64,000 nt of DNA from Centropus unirufus (lineage: Eukaryota; Chordata; Aves; Cuculiformes; Centropidae), in the NCBI GenBank assembly GCA_013397695.1, contig VYZI01000236.1, positions 728,329-792,328 of the forward strand, in the 5' to 3' direction. The position numbers were made by a program, and so were the translations under genes. Below the pieces are notes generated by a model. The model was not told the origin of the DNA, made no database searches, and worked only from the letters and a program-made list of their open reading frames with translations. Shown here in pieces: positions 42,001 to 57,000 of the stretch. Numbering within the stretch: position 1 is the stretch's first letter; each line of letters begins with the position of its first letter.

Positions 42001-45000
42001 GCCCATAACTCCTATAAACAAGCTATTATATCATAGCTTCATCTTACCCCCAACACTTGGCATCCTAGAAGACTCCTGATGACTACTGGATTTGTTGCGG
42101 TTCTGATTTTTCCTTTTGTTGTTAGCTGCTCGTACGGAACGGAAAAGCACTTCACTTGCCTTGAAGAATGCAACCATGAATGGTTGCTTTGACTGAGGCC
42201 CGTGTCTTCCAATCAGGCCAGCAGATTTAACATTGATACTTCGACCTACAAATGGAAATAGTAAGTTAGAGGTGAACTTCTGCCTCTCTTGAAGCCACAG
42301 AGGGAGATTAACTGATGACTCAAGCAAAACATGAATTTTGCCTATAATCCCGAAGTGACTAAAAATTCTAACTGCATGTTGTTGAACACAATGGTAAAGA
42401 CAAAAAAATCAGCAAGTTTCAACAACCTCACAGGGAGTTTGTCATTGCATAAAACTGTGGTCTCTGTACACTATATCACTCAGATACTTTCATTTGGTCT
42501 TGCGTACACATCTGGAGAACTGAAAAATGAAAGAACCCCATTAAAGTCTGTACAACATTGAAAGGATAATATAATACAATACAATACAATACAGTAATCC
42601 ACGATTTGCATCACTTTAGTTTAAAATTGGGAACCTTACATGGGCAGACAAATCAGTGTAAGTATAGCAAAAGCAAGGGAAGCAAAGAGAAGTGTAGTTA
42701 ATAAATATACTTCTGCTTTAAAAATAAAAATTATGCAGTGTTACTCAAACTGATGGTCATTCACCAATAAAGGTAGGAAGGCAGTCAGTTGTTCAAGAGA
42801 ACAGAGTTTGAAATCTGCACATTATTGACTCTGCTTTTCTTCCCAGGGGATGTGCATATTTCTTTAAAATATTTGTTCGGTTAGGACTGTGTGGTAACCT
42901 CACTGTATTATAGGTTCTAAACTTCACTATAAGAAAAGAAAGCAAAACAAGTCACTCAAACTGCATCAGTGACATTTTAGCAAATAAACCCTTACTCTTA
43001 GCAGAATTTATTTTGGCAGCATAAACACTTTTGTGCATACATGTATTATGCAGAGCCCTTCAGAAAATGAGACAGTGTCATGTGAAGCTGTGCAGCTGTG
43101 CGGAGTGGGGGACACAAAGGTCCTTTAAACGGGAAGGTATGGGCACAGGAACCGCCTGCACCGCGCAGCATCGGGGCGCCTGGGGATTCTTCTAAACTGA
43201 CTGGAAAAGTTTGCTACATGGGAGAGGAAGGAGCATCTGCCTCAAAAACATATAATGCTGTTAACTCAATCATGTTGAAAAAGAACTTGCAAAGAGGCAT
43301 AAGAGTAAACCTTATAGAAATAAGCATATAGGTTTCCTTTTCAAACACAAACTTACAGTGGCTGCATGCCAGAGTCTATAATTCTTAGAAAAACTCTATC
43401 ACTGGCGTAAATGAAAGAGGCAGTTTGATTTGTGGTTAAAGTAGTTTCCATTCTACTTCCACTGTAACAAATGTATTAATTCAGCTCAGACTTCCTCCTT
43501 CTGGCAGCCCTTTTGCAGTAAAAAGAGAAATTAGAAGTTCCAGCCAAATACCATACCTTGAACTGACCCACTTCAATACATAAACACTTTTACAACATGT
43601 TTATTCAGGTGTAGCACTTTAAATTGGTTTAAGATGTTTCCAGTGACAGAGAGACCAGCAAAGGCATGAGAAGAATTGAGAAAGTTAGTAGTTATGGAGC
43701 AGAGTAATTGGCAACATATTCTGAACAATTTTGATAATTACTTTTTTAACTGCAAAGGAAAAATATATTTGTTGTAGCTTCTGATTTCATTTTAAATGGC
43801 TTTTTAGTCTTGCATTTCTTTAATTCTTCTTTTCATGTCTTTGAGTTACTATTAAATAATTCAGTAACATTGATTTCTAAATGTTCCAATCTCCTATTGA
43901 AAGTCAGATATGAAAAACTGTGCAGGCTATTCTCTATTCATTGCAACATGGACAAACTAGTCTCTTACCACAAAGTTCCAAGTTTCCCCTCATTTCTAGA
44001 GGGAATATTTTTTACTATTTTTCTTTATTTTTTGTTCCAATGACTGTCAGAATTTTAATTTTATCTGTAAAAGATTAATTCCTTACTGGTGGATGTTTTA
44101 AGAATACTACTAGATTTATATACTGAGGGCTGTAAAGATGTGTGGAGGTTTTCTGAATTTAAATCTAGGTTCTCTGAATTTACAATGGTGGATATTGTGT
44201 GCGAAGGAAAATATCCTTCAAACCAATGTGAACTCCCTTTAAAATAACTTTTAATATTATTAAGTTTCCTCTGGGTTTCCTTTAGACTTCAGCAATGAGA
44301 TGGCTATTAAGATTCCACAAGTTAAGGCTTACTTGGTTATTCAGGGTATAGAGATATGCTATAAAAATTAATCCTGTAACCCACAGACTTTTTATGCACA
44401 GAAACAGCTTATGTGACTTTATTCCTTTATTTGCTTGATCTTTTAAGCAGACAACTTGAGAGTTTAGGACACATTTGTTCAACTCATGACTGGTATATGT
44501 ACTGAATCTGGTTCTACTGCAATCAATAGATAAAATTCTATTGGCTTCTGTACGTTCCTAATTAAATTTCTCTCTCAGTTGTCATATACCTTAGATTAAC
44601 TGTAACTTTCAGAAGATGTAGTGATCAAAATATACACTGCCCTAGTGAGGTGCTATATTTTTTCTACAGAGGATCTCTTTACTGATTTGGAAATTCAAAC
44701 CACATAAGTCGTCTCCATTTTAGGTTGCTTCTGTGCAAAAGAATGTTTGCATTTACCAAACTTCTGTCTTTCATTTAAAAAAAAAAAAGTGTGTGTGGTG
44801 GGGGGAGATGTCCTTCAACTGCAATCACAAAACTTTGCTCACTCATGAAGAGGAGGCATTTTGAAGTATCCTGCCTCTGAAATGCATCAAGCTTTCTGCC
44901 ACAGCAGTACCTCCGCCTGTGTGCTATGGTCTTGCTAGGCCATCACCAACTTGTCCATGTTGCAGATTTCAGAACACAGTATGAAAAATCTTACTCTACA

Positions 45001-48000
45001 TCGAGCTGGACTTTGTAGCAGGAAGCATTCATGGGCTTCATCCTTACTACGTGGTTTTAGTCTATCATTTTTCATAAGAAAACTCTCAGCTTCAATGAAA
45101 ACTGAAAAGCCAGGTCTCTCCAGCACTGTTCTGGGTTTGGTAGGGATAGTGTTAATTTTCTTCTTCATCAGCCATGGTATTTTAGAGTTAGTAGGGGAAA
45201 AGTGTTGATAATACACTGATATTTTTAGTTGTTACTAAGAAATCAAAGAATCCAGTTTCCGGTACTCTGCTAGTGAGTAGCTGTAAAGAAGCTGGGAGAA
45301 AGCATGGCCAGACAGCTGACCCAAGCTGACCAAAGAGCTATTCAATACCACATAACATCATGCTCAATATATAAATGGGAAGTTGGCTGGAGGCCAGGGT
45401 TCACTGCCTGGTGATGGCTGCTCAGGGTCAGACTGGATGTCAGTGGTTGGGCAGTGAGCAGTTCATTACACATCACTTCTGTATATTCCATTGTCGTTAT
45501 TGTTATCCTTGTTCTCACTTTGTTGTCCTATTAAACTGTCTTTATCTCAACCCATGAGAACCCTTATCTTTCTCAGTTCTTCTCCCCATCCCACCAGGGG
45601 TTGGAGGGAAGTGTGAGAGGGAGCAGCTATGTGGTCCTAATTGCTGGCTAAGGTTAAAACCACAATAGTTGTTCCATACTGTGGTATTAGAGCAATATTT
45701 TCTAAAATCAGCTGAATGACTCAGGCTGACCTGTTTAGCTACACCCTCTGATGGAGCTTCAACTACATGAAACTGGTAAAATTAATACAGCAAAGTGTGT
45801 CTCTGCTTATTTTGAGCATCTCTGAACAAGAATTGAATGTGGTGAAGCATTCTGAAAAACAGGTCTGGTGTTACACTTGCATTGTGTCTTTAATACTGAG
45901 GCTTTCAAGGACTTTTCTTCAGACTTTAGAAGAAAAGAAGAAAAAATTGCAATAGAAACTACTGCAATAAACCAGAAGTCAGCTAGCAGTTGCTCCATTG
46001 AACTTAAACACTGCAATTGCCCCTACACCAAATGAAAAAATAAATAAGTCTAACAGATGGACTTACACTATGTGGGGACAGTCAAAACCCTTTGTGCTCT
46101 TCACATTCTGGCATGTGCTTCTCAATCCTGCTATGATAATTTATTATCTTTTCTCCATATTGACAGGTATATTTGGAGACTAAGACTTATTTAAGGAGTT
46201 ATGTTCCAAATGTGCTGAACTCCTTAGTCCTTATTCATATGAATTTTTAGTTTCTGGCAAGATATATTTGTTTGACTTGGCATGTAAACTTATTTTCAGC
46301 TTTTATTCTATTTGATAGTAAAGTGCCCTTAGCAGTACACATAAAAAGTTGTGTGGAAGTGCTTATTTGACTGACTGAACTGAATAAATATCATTTCCCT
46401 TTACATACTCTCTTTACAATAAAGGAATAACTGCTGCAAAAATAACTGAAGTTCAGCTCACAAAAAGGTGTTACCTTGACAATAATGATTTTCTTCTTTT
46501 TTTTTTCTCACCCACAGAACAGGAATAGCACTCAGGATCCTAACTGCAAAGCTAATTGCTGTTCACTATGTCCATTTTTCTACTGTGACATGTGTCCATA
46601 TAATACAATTTTTTTTCATGAACTGACCAAGTTCCATCTTAAAAGTTCGTTCCCCTCTCACCACCACCCAGCTGCTCCAAATGGAAATGCAAGAGCCCTT
46701 TAAGCTTTGAAAAACAATCCCTCTCACAGTCCTGACCTGGAGACATTACATTGTTTCTCATGTCATCCAGAAAGCTAAATTCTGAGATCGTCGATTTGGA
46801 TGCCAATGGCAGTGGTAAGATTTGTGACTTGGCTGTCTCTCCTCAGGCAGTATATATTTTGTGTAAAGCATTGAGCAGACACTAATTTTGCAAGCCCTCT
46901 CAGCCATTATGCATCTTGGCCAGATTTGCCCTGGCAACACAGGACAATGAGTGATTCCAAGATCCATTATTTTGTCCTGAGTCATCGAACTGCAACAAGC
47001 CACTCATTTTGTTACGAAAAACAAGCACTCACTTCTATAAGTGTTCAACAACACAGAAAACACTTTATAGATCCACTACTGCTACGTCAAAGTAGTTATT
47101 TTTGTAATAATTTTATGTATTTGTAGATAGAAATGAAAACTTTGGTGATGCTGAGAATTTGTTTCTAGTTTGCCAGGAAAAAAAAAAAAATCAGTGCTAT
47201 ACCTATATCACTCCCCACAAGGAGGAAAGCATCTGACATGGGGATTGGGAAAGACATTTTAGAGAAAGTTCCTGAGTATACAAGATGCAATAATATTTAA
47301 TGTTTGAGCAAAAACTGTCCTGGGGCTCTGAATGTAAATGCTCACAAAACAGTTTTAAAAATTAGGTGGAAACTGTGGTTTCTCATGCTTAAAGAGTGTT
47401 CTTCAGAGCAATGGGACTTCAGAAAAACCAAAGAATTAACATAGCCTACCAAAAGCTTAAATGAAGGCTTATTAAAGAAAGGAGAAGAGAAAACCTAACA
47501 GCATAAATGTGATGGTCCATATAAGACTTCCTCCTCACTCCAACTCTGAAGTATTTTATACTGTCTCTGCTGTATCATCTTCATAAACTGTTATACAAAC
47601 TTTCCCTTTGGTGGACACATTTATCTGTATGGACCTAAAATGTGCTTTGAAACAAGCTTCATGTGTTTTATTAACTCTTCTGTTCCCTGGAGGCTCTAAG
47701 GGATTCTGAAAAATGGGTGGTCTTGGTTGTTCTGCTGTCCATTTTCTAGGCTTCACAACTTTAGTGAAAAGTAAAGATTCAGCTTTTGGCTTTATAATTT
47801 TACATTTTGTCACTTAATTCAGTTGAAGGAATTTTGTATATCTTTTTATGTTGATTTTGGTATTCATAAAGCTCTTAAAGAAAGCACTTGGGAACGTGTT
47901 ATGAACCGTAGTATGCTCTATAATGTGGCAGTACTTTGTAGGCTTACACAAAAGATCATATGTAATCATACATAAATACACTTGATAAGTACTTGATTTA

Positions 48001-51000
48001 TCCTTTCAATTTAATGTACTTAAACTAGGAAGAGTTTGTGGGAGTACTAGGGCTTTTCTGCACAATTAAAAATGTGTTCAGAAAGATAAAACAAGGACAC
48101 ATTAGATTAACTGGTCATCTTCCAAGGAATAAAATACATAAAAACCATTCTGAATGAAAAGAAATACAAATGTCATTATCTCTAAAATATTGGTCCTGAG
48201 AACCGGATGTATCCTTCATCTCTCTAGGGAGCAGGGTGAACAAGGAGTTGCACAGCTGCAACAGCCAGGACCAGCATGTACCAGTATGCAGTCATGGCAG
48301 GAGAAGGGGCAGGAGCCCATCTCACGTCCCTGGCCCTTCTGCATAAAGTACGTGTGCCCTTACTAACACTGGGACTGTTCTCAGCACTTGTTACGAGTAG
48401 ACATGAGAAGATGTTGTCTGTGTTTCTGATCCAGCTGGAAGCGGGGGTTACACCTATCTGAGTAACTTAAAGAGTGCCCAGGAGCCCTCCTAAGCACTGG
48501 GATCTCCTGCTCTGCTCGGGGTGGAAGGGTGCTCCTAGTGGAATTATGTCCTGTGCCAGCTCCACCAGCATCCCCAAGGCAATGCTATAGGGACCTCTCT
48601 CAGGGGGCAACATGTTGTGGAGTCTAAGAGAATGATCCCTCTGGCTCATTTCACACCACAGTATTCCTGATTATGTCTAATTTACTAGTGTAATTTTGGC
48701 CAAAGTCAGCTCTGAACCAGAATTCATGTAGCTGTACTTAGGCAGTGCTTGAGCCCAAGCTAATAAAACCTGCTGAGGGGCAGGATATATTAGCTCAGGT
48801 TCAGTGCTGTGCTATATGGCTTCCAGATGGCTCAGAATTTAGACAGAACTATTTCTTGCCAAAGTCCATATATATGTATCAATATAGATATATATATCCG
48901 AAATTCCCCTACTGAAATTCCCCTGATGAAAGTGAGCTAATTCCTGATACTTCGTCTTGTAAATATCAGATCCACTAAATGCGACAAGCCAGCAGCATCC
49001 TTCAAAACACCTCATGGCTACTGTGGCTACCTTGGGTACCCAGGTTGACTGGGGGCAACCTTGGGGTGAGATTGATAACATTTAAGGTGGTAAAGGTAAG
49101 GCCAGGATCAATGTAAAGTATGCAGCCAACCACCCGAAGGAGCCAGGGTGCTGCCACAGGTTGTTATGGGCTGAAATCAAGACGGTCACACTCTGTGACA
49201 CAAGGAATATAGTCATGCTGCCTCTCTAAAGGTTTCGTATGAGAAAGAGGACTTGGAAGGCCCAGGCTAAAAGGCCTGAAAAAAGGATAGTGTGTCTCTT
49301 AAATTCTTCCCATCATCGCTGGTCAAGAACCTGTCTGGTCCTTCCTGCAGCATGTAGGATTAGGAGCCAAACCCCCTTCCAGGGGACGCATGTCATAGTC
49401 TACATAAATACATGCTGGAGGAAGAATTGGCCTTCCCTATGCTTCACTTGGGCAAAGGATCCTATTTCTTTCAAGTTACCTTTTGCTCTGGAGAAAAATA
49501 TATCTTAATTGGGGAGCTGAGGGTTCCTACTGCCTACTCACTTCAAACAGCAAGAAAACCCAAAGAAACCTTCCATAGGTCTATGCAGTAACAGAAATCA
49601 TCTTTAACCAACTTGGGGTTTCCAAAGTTTCCACCAATTTCTTCCCCCCTGATGTGCAGGTGGATGGAAAATAACTGAGAGTTGCAGTAATCTAAGAAAA
49701 GGCACAGAACTACTTGGCTGTAGGGGCTACACAGGATGTTGTGTTGTGAGCTGTGTATTTGGAACCTGTGTTTCTTCTCTTTATCTTATTAATAGGCATC
49801 ATTACATGTTACCGTCCTCATTTTCTGTAAACAGCACCAGGTTCTCTTCAGTACTCTTGAAGCTATTCATACTCCTCCAGTAAAAGTGATGTTCAAACCC
49901 TTGCTATCTTCCAATTATAAAAATATTAAATGCTAATACAAAGGTGCTGGTTCATTGGAACATGCTCTAAGTCTTAAGAGACATATGGTATATATATATA
50001 GGAAAATGCGTCACATGGAGCTTTTCGAATTGTTTTTGCATCTGCATTGATTTTATGCCACAATTCACCTAACACTCACATTTCCATCAGTGTGAATATG
50101 ATCACCTCTTGTTTTAAATACCATGGAGAGTTTTGGTGTCAAAAGGAGAGAATTGGCCAAAAGGAGATGCTTCAGAATGTTGAGGAGACATGAAAAAAAA
50201 AGATAATAAGAAAACCCTGATCCTTAATTTACCACAGCCTCAGGGAAACAGTGTATTACATGTTGACAGCTTCCATATGCGTCATGCAAACTTTTATTCT
50301 TACTGTTCAAAATAAAATGTCCCATTAAGAGAAAAAGTCTACATTTCATGCTAAAATGAGGAGTATGATACCTAATACTGTCCTAAAGAAAAAAGAAAAC
50401 ACATTCCAATGTCATGGGGCTTTGTACTTTTTTAGCTTTTTCAAAGGGGAAAAGTATGAATGACAACAACCAGACATTCCTCCAGAGTTGTTTTTATCAC
50501 ACTGTTGTACTAAATTGTTACAAAATTTTTTATTGCTCATGTAGACATTATCACTATCTATGCATCATCTTTAGGGATCACCAAAGAAATATATCTACAC
50601 AAGTATTTGCCTAAAAAGTAACTGAAAGGTGACTACAAGACTACTGTTAATGATAACAATTATTTGCATTTCATTTTAAAGGGTCTGTATGAATAAATCT
50701 AAAAAATAGTATCTATTTACAGACTTGATTATCCAGGACCCCGGTACTGCACCCCAGACATAGATCCTCTGCCTTAGCAAAATCCCACTTAGTTTAGTTT
50801 TCTGTTGCAATAGAAAAGCTAATGAATCAGGTCTTATCATAAATATCTCTCCAGTTATGGGGGCAGAATTATTCTCCTCCTGCAAAATCAATGGACAGTC
50901 AAAGGCACGGAGAAATATGATTCAGACCTACACAGTCTAAAGGGAAGTTTTTTTCAGTTGATTTGAACTGGTCTCTTGAGCTTTCATAGAAAACTGGTTG

Positions 51001-54000
51001 GAGGGAAGGTGGGTGGGGTTCTCTGAGTAACAAACTGAGTCCACTGCATACTGAGTCATGTATAAAAATTCATGTTCCATCTGTACACAAACATGTCATT
51101 CAACTGCTGGTGTTTATAATAGCTTCCAGAAGTAACAGCAACCCAATAAAAATAATCAAAGCCTTAAGAGCAAAATTGTAAGAGCATGAAAGGATAATTT
51201 TCCTTATGCTAAGCTGAAGTGGTATAACACAGGTCTTCCCTATAGTTTTGAAAACTTTAGTCCCTGAAAGGGCATTCTTCTTGCATAAACAAACTGAAAA
51301 GGGAACAGAAAGTCAGGGAAGAGGGGAATTCCCTTCTCACTCAAGCAGCTGTGTTGAGAAATTCAAATAAGTGAGGTGTAGAAGGTAAAGCTGCCTGTGG
51401 CTTTGGAATTTAAAATAGAAAATTATCTGTCACCTTTCTGATCTTGGGAGAAGGACAGGGGAAATATTTACATAAACTGTTCTTTTACAATTTCTTCAGT
51501 GTATTAAACTAAAAGTTTTCTTTTAACCACACAAACTTTCCTGCTGTTTACTGAACGGGTATAATTTTGAGACTAGAACCAACAAATTGCTGATTCCAGG
51601 ATTTCTTAATGAATGCCTTTCATGGATATTCAATTTTCAAGAACTTCTGTATTTGAATCTCTTGGAAAAAGAGTCAAAGATGGAGTTTATTCTGGAGCAG
51701 AAAAGCTGGCCAGGAGCCAGTCCACCTAATTTGGATGCCTGACGGAGGTGTCACCTCTCCAGAATTCTAAAGTTTTAAAAAAGGCCTTGCAAAACCAGGC
51801 TGCCTAACAGAGCCTCTCCCCACACAGCCCAAGCTCAGGTGCAGCTCCTTTGAAGGCTGGTTGAATGCAGCAACAATGTGGTCAACTTTGCATTGCTGTT
51901 TTCCTTCTCCACTCCCTGTACTCTTGAGCACACAGGCAACATTAAGTGTAAAGATCATCCTCTCCGGTTCGAGCCTGCCAACTTTCTTTTTAAGGATCAT
52001 GCCTAAAGGAGGACAGTCTTTGCATAACTCTTCAGCAGCCAAAGCACTTGCTGAAAAAGTATGAGAGGCTTTGTTCGCAACCCAGCTGAGCCTGAGGGAG
52101 AATTTAGATTAAAAACAATGAGAAAATGTAGCCAGAACAAAGAAAGATGGAAAGAAATATTAATCCTTACACCAGGGTTTCTTCTGCTACTCATTAACAT
52201 TATGTCAGCTAAGGTTTGGATTAGCTGGCATCATAGATCCCTTGACCTCTGACATAAAAGACTTTTTGACAAGAAAGAGCTAAATCTGAAACTTTGCTTG
52301 TAAAGTAGTATGGATTAAGTGAACCATCACAGAAAAAACAGTATGTAAGACTCTTTTTATTAGTTTCCATGACAAGTCTAAGTAAAGAATATTTCTTCTA
52401 AAAATGTTATTTTGTATTGAGATACATTTTCACTTTTAATGAAGAGCATAACTGTGAATAATGTAACAGTCTAGTAAATTTGTACCAAAAACCCCACAGC
52501 GCAGGTTACAATTTTTCATAATGTTCTTTCAAATTTTCAGCTAAATAAAGTTTCATTATTTCAAATCTTAACCCATTTCAACATAGCAAATTGAAATTAT
52601 TTTTTTCTAATTATAGAAAACAAATTCTTACATTATTTTATTGTTACCCTTTCTCCAACACCAGTACCAACAGCAATGAGGAATCTCCTGAACTGTTATG
52701 AAATTTTCTTAGTACTTTTCTCCTTGCTTCAGCCCAGAAAGATCTTTAGAACTATTCTGAAACATTCTACAAATGTGCTTGAGTTCACTGAATGTAATCA
52801 TCCGTGGAAGAACATTAAAATGAAACTTCAATTTGCATGTAGGAACTTTTATCCCAAACTTCCTTTAATTTAACTTGATTAAGTTAGCTTTATAATTACA
52901 ATGATCTACAGAATTAAGAACAGTAGAAAGCTTGCCCACTATAACTGGCAGGACAAGACTTGTGTTCCTTGCTTATAAACTCTCAGTGAATTGTCATCCA
53001 GTCAAGGTAAAAAACACCTGTCCAGAAAAGATTCCCAGCAAGAGATGACAAGAGCATCTATGGGGTTATAATCTACATTTATGATCTTACCATCCCCGGT
53101 TTCAACGCAGAGTTGCAAGCCCAGGTTGTTCTGTGGATTAATCACCCAGTGATTGCTGGTCACAGTAATGTCAAATACAAACCAGCCCACATCAGAAGCT
53201 TGAGCCTTTCTTGTGTCTAACAGGAACAGGTCTGCATCCCTAAGTTAAAGAAAACAGAGAGTTGAGGCATTCAAATATTATTATTTTTTTGTCCTTAATT
53301 TCCTTGCTGACAATAATTTCCTGGAGTCTAAATGAATAATCCTTTGACATATCCCCATCATGACACAGTACAGCATGTGTTGTAGCTAACACGCAATTGT
53401 TAAGTATAATACAGGTATTTCCTCTGAGAGACCTTTCTGAAATGAGTCTCAGCACGTTAAAACTACAGCTCTGGAAAATCTGAAAAATCCACTTTCCTGG
53501 TATAAATACACAATATATGTAATTGAGGCTGCATATAAGGGAATAATCTTTCAGCACCAGAATGTATCAAGAAGATTAACTTTTACAAACCGTTCAGTGT
53601 AAAAGACAAAAAATGTCAAAATCGTAGTCCAATTTCAACTTAAATACAAAGGCATAGCATTGCTAGAAAAATCTGTTATTAATAACATATGACAGCAGCT
53701 GTATCTTGTGACAAAACATGAATAAATGGCAGTTCAGACAGTTTCATATTAGTATCAATGTTTAGAAAATAAGTCTCTATATCAAAGTAGAAATTATATA
53801 TCTATTCAATAAAGTAATAATTACATTTTAACCCTCAGCTCCCTGGTTCTCAAATTTGTTCCATGAAATCTTCCAGTAATTCAGAAGGGCTGCTCAGGGG
53901 AGTTAGTATAATCATGTTACTAAATGTTTAGTATGGATCGTTTATTCGTTCTGTTTTCATGTGTCTCCTGACACAATTGGTTCCAGAACCACATCTGTAT

Positions 54001-57000
54001 TTCAAATAATTTACTAAAATGGCCACACTAACCCCAAGATGTTTAACTCTCATTAGTTTCATGTCATACACTTCCACATAGCAGTATGCATTGTTAAACA
54101 CTTTTTTCACCTTTTAGCATTTTAAATCTAAATTTATAGTTATAGAAACCTATTTTATAGTTACAGAAATCTATTTTTGCAATAAATAATAATCAAAACA
54201 ATAATGTGCAGGAAACTTTTTTTTTCTAAATTTTGACTGTCCAAGTGAACTAAAGACAGACTTGGCTATACAATCCTTGGAATCATATTGTTACCATACA
54301 GACAGCTTAAAGAGTATGACAGGCTGAAATATAGGCTTTGTATATAATAAGTGGATTTAAAATTACAATGGTCTTCTGTCCATTTCTGCCCAGTTCTAAA
54401 ATTACGCTGTCTTCTTATGTTGCTTAATCGCAACAACATCGTGGGAAGTTACTGTCCTATCTAGACTAAACACTGTAACGCACCTGGAAGGTCTGATACT
54501 GGAAAAAAAGAACTCATATGACTCCTGAAACTGTGGTTGTTCAACACTCAGGAAAATAAGACTAAATGAGCTATGACGAGCATATGTTTACTTACATATG
54601 AGAAAGAGCTGCAGAATCAAGTTAAAGAACTCAGAAATTATAAAGTTGCTTTTTTTTAAAAAAAAGAAGAAAATTGAAAAGTCTTTCTTTCAAGTCACAC
54701 TTTTTCTGCTGTTAAAGGATAATTTTTTGCTGGACTCTTACCACTTCCATTCTAGTAAACTGTGCTGATGACCACACAAGCAGAAAACACACGTTCTCCC
54801 TCTGGAGCTAACATGAAAACAATCTTACAATTCAAAAGAACCTGAACTGCTACGCTAGCACTGAACAAATTAACAATGTACCACAAGCTCATAAATAGTA
54901 CTCTCTGGAGTTTTAAATGCCATTTTTTTTCTCTAACAAGCAGTTTTATCAAACTTTAAAGCTGAAAGGTTTAATTCTGAATGTGACAATTTTTTAGATG
55001 TTTATTTATTCAGTATATTTAACAGAAAACTGTTAAATTGTTTGGAATAGAAAATATTGCAGTATCACAGTGCTGTAATTTCACATCTGTCTTATGTCCT
55101 CCTAGAATACCTAATTGTTTTCCCATAGCAAGTCTTTCAGCTCCAAACTCTGCTGAGACAGATATGGAATGTTCTCAAAAGTCAGGATGCACAATGCCTC
55201 GTATGCCAAATCAGTATAGGGCACTAATAATGGCACAGTCCAGAAATCCCCATAAATGACAATTTTTACTGCTGGTCTCTCCTCAATGTGACTTTATTAT
55301 TTTGTACTGCAGCAGAAACTCACATGAAAGTGTCTTTGGCATTGCTATGCCAGTCTTCTCGCTTGCCTACCTACAAGCATAGTGATCTGGATAAGTTAAT
55401 AGACTTAAAGAGGCAGATTACTCTCATCCATTGACTCAGCAAATGAACAAAAAAAATTAGTTGTGGGAACATAGAGAAAACTGATTGTCAAGAGCACATA
55501 GTAGAATAGAGCTTCCAGGCCAGCAATAATTATTTGGCCCAAATAACAGCAATTTACTACAGATATTAAAAATATTTTTCAAGAAAATTCCTGACTTTTT
55601 TCACAACATGGTATGAAAACCTGACTCCACTGACAGCACAGAGAGCACTGGGATCAGGAATCCCCCATTAGCTGGTGTCATTCACTCAAATTTCTCATCA
55701 CATTTTGTGATATTTTTAATTTTAAAATTTTCCTTTCTTCTGTGGAAAGAAAAAATAATCATGCTTAAAATGAAAAACAGCTGCAAATTTTGGCTCTAAT
55801 TTAAAAAAATATTTCTATTTAAAAAATAGCCCACAACACATAATAAAAAAGTAAGGCATTATGTCGTAAATAGCCTGAAATGCAACAGTGAACATACTCA
55901 GGCAGAGTACAGCTGACTGGCTTTACCTTTATGGGGGCTGTTTAAGTTTAGTGATCTCAGTCTGGTCCCAAACGGCTAGTTGTCTGCAGCAGAAATGCTA
56001 CCACCATCAAGAATTTCAGCAAAAAGCCTGTGGGCAGAACGTCTAAGGAGCTTCAGATCTCCTGGGTCACTTCAGGAAGAGAAGGTGGAATAAACCATCT
56101 ATATGTTCCTTGAAACCCCGAATAGTTTTTGACCAGATCAAATCATGAATACTATGTAACAGGCCATCCCCATAACGCTGCTTCACCTCTCGCCTCATTC
56201 CAGAAAGCTGCTTTAGTATCTTAATGCCACTTGAGGATTCCCTAATGCGGGAAGAAGCTTTGGGGTTTAGTTAAATTACTGGCTAGCTGCCACCAGATCA
56301 TGAACAAGGATTTGGCCTGTTGGACTACATTACTTTCGTCATGAGAAAAAATCTGGGTAGCAGTACATTGGCAAGGCTGCGTAGGAAAGTGTGCCTTGCC
56401 ATGGGCTGTGCTTTAGACACTTACTTAGAACAAATAGAGAATTTCAGTCTCAAAGACTGCCATTTCAGCAAACTCCAAGCGAATTCCATACACAAACTTC
56501 AGCAGTCATGCTACTACAGAGAGAGAAAAATGTTGGAGAGTACAATATAATCCTTAGTCTTCAATTCAGAAACCATAAAACCTGACTGCTTCTCGCCTGA
56601 AATCACAGCAGGACTGTGTTTGGGATTGCAGAGTCCTGTCAGATATGCATGTTTCCTTTACAAAGCAAAGAAGGGTGGAGAAGCAGGGTCAAACCGCAGA
56701 ATCATAGAATCATAGAATGTCTTGGGTTGGCAGGGACCTTAAATATCATTTAGTTCCACCCACTCTGTGATGGGGTTGCTTCCACTAGACCAGGTTGCTT
56801 AGAGCCCCATCCAGTGTCCTTGAACCTTTCCAGGGAGGGGCAGCCACAATTTCCCTGGGTAATCCTTCCCAATGTCTCACCACCCTTACAGTTTTCTCAA
56901 CCTCATATTCACCCTCATAATCATATCTTCTGAAAATTGTGCACATGTATCTTGTGTACATATGTAGGACAAACCCAAGGTGACAAAGTCAAGAATAACA

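Larger units (their letters stand above)
35636..42047 (-). other. BMP5: BMP5 intron 4
   Basis: A phase-1 intron of 6412 bp. It contains the CR1 fragment (37354-37680) and the purine-rich tract (38963-39125). A moderately CpG-containing stretch lies near 39770-40030. The remainder is AT-rich with no recognised genes. Confidence 0.85.
42246..53090 (-). other. BMP5: BMP5 intron 3
   Basis: A phase-1 intron of 10845 bp, the largest complete intron here. It contains the (AATAC)n repeat, the CpG patch at 43095, the solo LTR at 45127-45664, and a GC-richer stretch of about 48200-49500 that may hide a decayed repeat I cannot name. No additional exon is supported. Confidence 0.85.
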
